Shown: positions 60,518 to 64,000 of the stretch, piece by piece
Position numbering within the stretch: the first letter of the stretch is position 1
Layout: each line of letters begins with the position of its first letter
NCBI RefSeq assembly: GCF_030406665.1
Contig: NZ_CP129121.1
Location: 3,100,001 to 3,164,000, forward strand
Direction: 5' to 3'
DNA from: Halomonas halophila
GTDB lineage: Bacteria > Pseudomonadota > Gammaproteobacteria > Pseudomonadales > Halomonadaceae
Length of the DNA: 64,000 bases
Made by a program: the position numbers and the translations under genes
The notes under the pieces: model-generated
Databases searched by the model: none
The model's input: only the letters and a program-made list of their open reading frames with translations
Told to the model about the DNA's origin: nothing

Positions 60518-61693
60518 TCAGGCCCCCAGCACGCCGTCCAGCCGCGCCAGCGCCGCTTCCAGCTGGGTCGCGGTGGTGCCGAAGTTGAGCCGCGCGAAGC
60601 CCGGCCGACCGAAGGGCGCCCCGTCGGACAGCGCCACCCCGGCGCGGTCGAGCAGCACGCGCTGGGGCGAGGCCACGCCCTCCAGTGCCGGCGCCTCGCG
60701 CAGGTCGAGCCAGGCCAGATAGGTGGCCTCGGGCGGCGTCATGGTCACGCCCGGCCAGCGCGCCACGCGCTCAATCAGCCGCGCCCGATGGGTACGCAGT
60801 GTCTCGAGCAGCGCCTGGCGCCAGGGATCGCCGTGACGATAGGCGGCCTCGGCGGCCACCAGGCCGAGCACGTTGCCGTCCGGCTGCAGCCCCTTGGCCA
60901 TGGCCGCGAAACGGCGACGCAGGCCGGCATCGGGAATCACCGCGCAGGCGGCGGTCAGCCCGGCCAGGTTGAAGGTCTTCGACGGCGCCCACAGCGTCAG
61001 GATCCGCTCGGCCAGCTGCGGATAGGCGGCGGCCAGCGGCCGGTGCCGTGCCCCCTCGTCGAGCATCAGGTCGGCGTGCAGCTCGTCGGAGACCACGATC
61101 AGATCGTGGCGCTCGACCAGCTCGGCCAAGCCGTCGAGCTCGTCGTCGCGCCACACGCGGCCAGTGGGATTGTGCGGCTGGCACCACAGCAGCAGCCGGG
61201 TCTTGGGGGTGATCGCCGCTTCCAGGGCGTCGAGGTCCAGCCGCCAATCGTCGCCCGGCGTCTCGGGCGGACGCATCGCGGCCTGCTGGGCCAGGCGACC
61301 GGTGCGCTCGGCCACCTGCAGGAAGGGCGGATAGATCGGCGTCACCGTCAGCACGCCGTCGCCCGGCTCGGTCAGCGCCAGGCTGGCCAGATGCAGCGCC
61401 GGCACCACCCCCGGCAGCCACAGCTGCCAGCCGGGCGCGATGTCCCAGCCGTAGTGCGTGGCACTCCAGTCGCACAGCGCCTGGCGCAGGCTATCCGGCA
61501 CCCGGCCGTAGCCGTAGACGCCGTGGTCGACCCGGGCGCGCAGCGCCTCGATCACCGCCGGCGGCGAGCGGAAGTCCATGTCGGCGACCCACAGCGGCAG
61601 CACGTCCTCGCCGTACCGATGCCATTTCTGTGACGGCCAGTCGCCCTCGGGCGGGTGGCGTCGCTCCACGGGCGTGGCAAAATCGAACTCCAT
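60518..61693 (-). CDS. patB: PatB/MalY-family C-S lyase (PLP)
   Basis: 391 residues, fold-type I aminotransferase-like. LPLWVADMDFRSPPAVIEAL is typical of MalY/PatB cystathionine beta-lyases. PHNPTGRVW carries the substrate Asn, SDELHADL the PLP Asp, and APSKTFNLAGL the PLP lysine. The C-terminal RLNFGTTATQLEAALARL has the carboxylate Arg. ATG 61693 with GGGA. It likely cleaves cystathionine or Cys conjugates; regulation seen in E. coli MalY cannot be inferred. Confidence 0.92.
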   Translation of the reverse strand: MEFDFATPVERRHPPEGDWPSQKWHRYGEDVLPLWVADMDFRSPPAVIEALRARVDHGVYGYGRVPDSLRQALCDWSATHYGWDIAPGWQLWLPGVVPALHLASLALTEPGDGVLTVTPIYPPFLQVAERTGRLAQQAAMRPPETPGDDWRLDLDALEAAITPKTRLLLWCQPHNPTGRVWRDDELDGLAELVERHDLIVVSDELHADLMLDEGARHRPLAAAYPQLAERILTLWAPSKTFNLAGLTAACAVIPDAGLRRRFAAMAKGLQPDGNVLGLVAAEAAYRHGDPWRQALLETLRTHRARLIERVARWPGVTMTPPEATYLAWLDLREAPALEGVASPQRVLLDRAGVALSDGAPFGRPGFARLNFGTTATQLEAALARLDGVLGA

Positions 61694-61723
61694 TGCGTTC
61701 CCTGCTCCCAGAGGCCATGAACA

Positions 61724-62170
61724 ATGACTGAAACCATGCCGCAAGGCGGCTTCTATGCCAAGGTACGCCGCGGCCTGCCCGGCCTCATCGCCCGCTGGCA
61801 GGACATCGGCCGCGACTCGCCGGATCGCCTGGCGCTGATCCTGGCCGAGACCGCCCGGGTGGCCAAGCTGGGCGAGCCCGCAGCCACGCCCGACGCCGCC
61901 ACCCTGACCGCCTGGGCAGACCCCGAGGCGCCCGAGGAAGTGCCGCTGTGGGCCGGCCGCACCGCGCTGTTCCTGCTGGTGCAGATGCCGGCCCGGCCGC
62001 TGCCGGTCGATGATGACGAGGCCTGCGCCTGGGCCTACTGCTGGCTGCGCAACCGCGACCCGGACAGCTACGAGGCCGCCCGCGACGCCCTCCCCGAGCA
62101 CCTTCGCGAGCCGCTGGATGCCGCCCTCAAGGCCGCCTGGACGGATCGCCAAGGACTGCGCCTGGTATGA
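61724..62170 (+). CDS. Hypothetical protein
   Basis: 148 residues, diverging from patB (30 bp between starts). It has alternating helical segments (LPGLIARWQDIGRDSPDRLA, LRNRDPDSYEAARDALPEHL) and many Trp/Arg/Asp. No signal, TM segment, metal motif or known domain is seen. Codon use and GC resemble its neighbours, and the frame is long for chance. I do not recognise it. Confidence 0.7.
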   Translation: MTETMPQGGFYAKVRRGLPGLIARWQDIGRDSPDRLALILAETARVAKLGEPAATPDAATLTAWADPEAPEEVPLWAGRTALFLLVQMPARPLPVDDDEACAWAYCWLRNRDPDSYEAARDALPEHLREPLDAALKAAWTDRQGLRLV

Positions 62171-62247
62171 CGCCGCGCCCATGTCTTCAGGAGGCGGCCT
62201 GGCCGAACCGCCAGGGCCTCCGGCTGGTGTAACGCCCGCCCACCACA

Positions 62248-62586
62248 TCAGCGCCGGCGCGCGGCCTTCTTGGGCTTGAAGCCCGCCGGCTTGGTGGCCA
62301 GCCATTCGACGAAAGCACGAACCTCCGGATGCGCCAGCAGCGCCTCCCGGCTGCGATAATGCTCGGCCAGCTCGCGCTCGCCGAGCACCGCGTGGATGTG
62401 CTTGTGGCAGGCGTGACACAGCCACAGGATCGCCGTCAGCCGCTCGGCACGATCGAATCGACGCCGATAGCGCGCCTTGCCGTGCAGGGCGCGGGGAATC
62501 AGATGATGCCGGGTCAGCGGCGCCGCCCGGCCGCACAGCTCGCAGCCCTCGGGGCGGGGCGGCGGCGAGAGATCGTGTCCGACCAT
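62248..62586 (-). CDS. Small HNH-type nuclease-like protein
   Basis: 112 residues. CELCG (Cys15/Cys18), TRHHLIPRALHGKARYRR and LCHACHKHIHAVLGERELAE give a paired-Cys zinc knuckle around the HNH core (His-His then His). A Lys/Arg-rich C-terminus follows. Such stand-alone HNH proteins are widespread in proteobacteria; target unknown, and no methylase or other restriction gene is near. The ATG at 62586 is likely; a GTG upstream is possible. Confidence 0.82.
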   Translation of the reverse strand: MVGHDLSPPPRPEGCELCGRAAPLTRHHLIPRALHGKARYRRRFDRAERLTAILWLCHACHKHIHAVLGERELAEHYRSREALLAHPEVRAFVEWLATKPAGFKPKKAARRR

Positions 62587-62631
62587 GGCCCTCTCCACGA
62601 CGATACATGCCTCTAGGATAAGGAAAATCAC

Positions 62632-63450
62632 ATGGACGTTCCGCTTACCTGGCAGCTGGCCAAGCTCGCGGTCTCGATCGGCGTGGTGCTCGGCCTGTCG
62701 ATGATCGCCGAGCGCGTCAGCACCCGCGTCGCCGGACTGCTCTCCGGCTATCCGCTGGGCACCGCCATCGCGCTGTTCTTCATCGGCCTCGAGCTCTCGC
62801 CCGTCTTCGCCGCCGAGAGCGCGGTGCACACCCTGGCCGGGTTCACGGCGACCCTGGCGCTGGGCGGCGGCTACCTGCTCGGCGGCCGTCGCGACGGCCT
62901 GGCGGGCATCGCGCTGGGCACCCTGACGGGGCTCGCCTGCTGGCTCGCCACCAGCCTGGTGCTGACCCGGATCGACTTCGATCGCGTCACCGGCACCCTG
63001 ACGACGCTGGCCGCCATCGCCGTGTTCACCTGGCTCTATCGCCGGGTGCCGGACATCAAGGCCAGTCCCAAGGGCGGCTTCTCCTGGCCCGCCCTGGCGC
63101 TGCGCGCCGGCCTCGCCGCGGGCATCATCTTCCTGATCACCGGCCTCGCCCACGTGGTGCCCTCGGCCTGGGCCGGGGTGATGGCGGCCTTCCCGGTGAC
63201 CATGTATCCGTTCCTGGTGATCCTGCACCTGACCCAGGGTGCCGCGCCCACGGCTACCGTGATCAAGCACTATCCCGCTGGGCTCGGCTCGCTGCTGTGG
63301 TACGCCCTGGTGGTTTCGCTGACCTACGACAGCCTCGGCCTGTGGCCGGGCACGCTGCTGGGCTTCGCCGCGGCCACGCTGTGGCTGCTCGGCTGGACCC
63401 GGCTGCAGCGCTGGTGGCGCGAGCGCCGCACGCCGTCAGCGCGCGGCTGA
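62632..63450 (+). CDS. Polytopic membrane protein with internal duplication
   Basis: 272 residues, about eight TM segments. The segments STRVAGLLSGYPLGTAIALF (N-half) and SAWAGVMAAFPVTMYPFLVI (C-half) look like two copies of one repeat, each with a Pro-containing AG-x-x-P core; this recalls the GlpM/DUF3147 fold but I am not sure. AAGGAAAA precedes the ATG. It diverges from the HNH gene. Function unknown; possibly a small transporter. Confidence 0.8.
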   Translation: MDVPLTWQLAKLAVSIGVVLGLSMIAERVSTRVAGLLSGYPLGTAIALFFIGLELSPVFAAESAVHTLAGFTATLALGGGYLLGGRRDGLAGIALGTLTGLACWLATSLVLTRIDFDRVTGTLTTLAAIAVFTWLYRRVPDIKASPKGGFSWPALALRAGLAAGIIFLITGLAHVVPSAWAGVMAAFPVTMYPFLVILHLTQGAAPTATVIKHYPAGLGSLLWYALVVSLTYDSLGLWPGTLLGFAAATLWLLGWTRLQRWWRERRTPSARG

Positions 63451-63531
63451 AAGGGCCGCCGACCCGCCCATTGACCAAGCGCTTGCTCGGCGGCGATGCT
63501 GACAGGCCGGCCATGATCGACGAGGACGCCC

Positions 63532-63942
63532 ATGTTCACGCGCACCATCGAACCCGCTTTCTACGACACCGATGCCCTGGGGCACATCAACAACACCCGC
63601 CTGCCGGCCTGGTTCGAGCTGGCGCGCAATGACCTCTTCCGGCTGTTCACGCCGGACCTCGACCCGGGCCGCTGGCGGCTGATCATGGCGCGCATGGAGA
63701 TCGACTACCGGGCCGAGCTCTACTACGGCCAGGACATCGAGATCCGCACCTATCTCACTCGCCTCGGCACCAGCTCCTTCACCGTGACCCAGGAGGCCTG
63801 GCAGTCGGGCCGACTGGCCAACCTGGGGCATACCGTACTGGTCCACTACGATCATCAGGCCAAGGGGGCGGTCCCCCTCGAGGGCGCGCTCCGCGAGGCC
63901 CTCGCCGCCCACCTGCAAGACACGGAGACCCAGGACGCATGA
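63532..63942 (+). CDS. Acyl-CoA thioesterase, 4HBT/YbgC-like hotdog fold
   Basis: 136 residues. EPAFYDTDALGHINNTRLPA carries the catalytic Asp (TDALGHINN) of the 4-hydroxybenzoyl-CoA thioesterase family, and MEIDYRAELYYGQDIEIRTY is the central strand. It would hydrolyse an acyl-CoA; substrate unknown. Its stop overlaps the next start by 4 bp (ATGA), so it is coupled to a YbaK-like gene. Confidence 0.92.
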   Translation: MFTRTIEPAFYDTDALGHINNTRLPAWFELARNDLFRLFTPDLDPGRWRLIMARMEIDYRAELYYGQDIEIRTYLTRLGTSSFTVTQEAWQSGRLANLGHTVLVHYDHQAKGAVPLEGALREALAAHLQDTETQDA

Positions 63943-64000
63943 CCCCCGCCATCAAGGCCCTGGAAAAGGCCGGCGTGGCCTTCGAGACGGCCAGCTACGA
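63939..64000 (+). CDS. ybaK: YbaK/ProX-type aminoacyl-tRNA deacylase, N-terminus only
   Basis: Only 20 residues are in the window: MTPAIKALEKAGVAFETASY. This opening matches YbaK-type Cys-tRNA(Pro) deacylases (Thr-Pro-Ala then KxGV-F). The start overlaps the thioesterase stop as ATGA. 3' end is beyond the window. Confidence 0.7.
   Translation, partial: MTPAIKALEKAGVAFETASY

Noticed and set aside
62248..62586. HNH protein as part of a restriction or defence system
   Set aside because: No methylase, helicase or effector partner nearby; stand-alone HNH genes are common.

Overview
The window is chromosomal DNA from a GC-rich gammaproteobacterium. The gene orders coaBC-dut-algC-argB, rpsP-rimM-trmD-rplS, ftsY-ftsE-ftsX-rpoH and minC-minD-minE, together with an orphan acetoacetyl-CoA reductase, look most like a halomonad or other Oceanospirillales-type organism; the family is my inference. 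No plasmid, prophage, CRISPR array or recognisable defence island is visible. Almost all of the window is housekeeping sequence. The unusual material is in the intergenic repeats and a few divergent genes.

Layout. 1-8.6 kb: end of aconitase (acnA), NAD-malic enzyme, trpS, alanine dehydrogenase, a DUF2007 zinc-ribbon protein, an RlmI-type rRNA methyltransferase, mutM and rpmB-rpmG. 8.8-15.5 kb: radC diverging from coaBC-dut-algC-argB-slmA, then convergent rpoH across heptamer repeats and a two-way terminator. 15.7-21.5 kb: ftsY-ftsE-ftsX; rsmD and a zapB-like gene; bolA-holD-rimI. 21.5-28 kb: an MFS transporter, a conserved hypothetical, lysS-prfB (with the RF2 programmed frameshift) and a FadL-type porin. 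28.3-32.3 kb: a MerR-controlled copper ATPase operon ending in a 24-residue membrane peptide, then a VOC protein whose 3' end is amplified about five times in tandem. 32.3-38.7 kb: recJ, thrC, hom, dsbC, xerD. 38.8-45 kb: rplS, trmD, rimM, rpsP, ffh, and divergently a CcsA-like protein and a CNNM/CBS transporter. 45-51.6 kb: an acyltransferase-TetR pair, a SRAP-fold protein lacking its catalytic residues, a pitrilysin protease and exonuclease I. 51.7-57.5 kb: minCDE, a 927-residue DUF349 protein and phaB. 57.6-64 kb: initiator tRNA followed by four tRNA-like relics alternating with three more terminators, a pentameric ligand-gated channel, a CnoX-like thioredoxin, a PatB/MalY lyase, small unknowns, a thioesterase and the start of a ybaK-like gene.

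How the genes work together. Several blocks are functional units: protein targeting (ftsY here, ffh 24 kb away), division-site control (slmA, minCDE, ftsEX, zapB-like), ribosome and tRNA maturation (rpsP-rimM-trmD-rplS, rsmD, rlmI, rimI, mini-operon rpmB-rpmG), threonine synthesis (hom-thrC), Dsb/Xer/RecJ (xerD-dsbC-hom-thrC-recJ, all on one strand), and copper export (MerR-CopA).

Best leads for something undescribed: (1) the array of tRNA-fMet-like relics and terminators at 57.7-58.25 kb; (2) the SRAP-family protein at 46.5 kb that lacks all four canonical active-site residues; (3) the 93/94-bp tandem amplification of the 3' end of the VOC gene; (4) in-register heptamer arrays, nearly all beginning GC(T), between convergent or adjacent genes; (5) the MerR sensor with a CueR-like operator but a different cysteine pattern.
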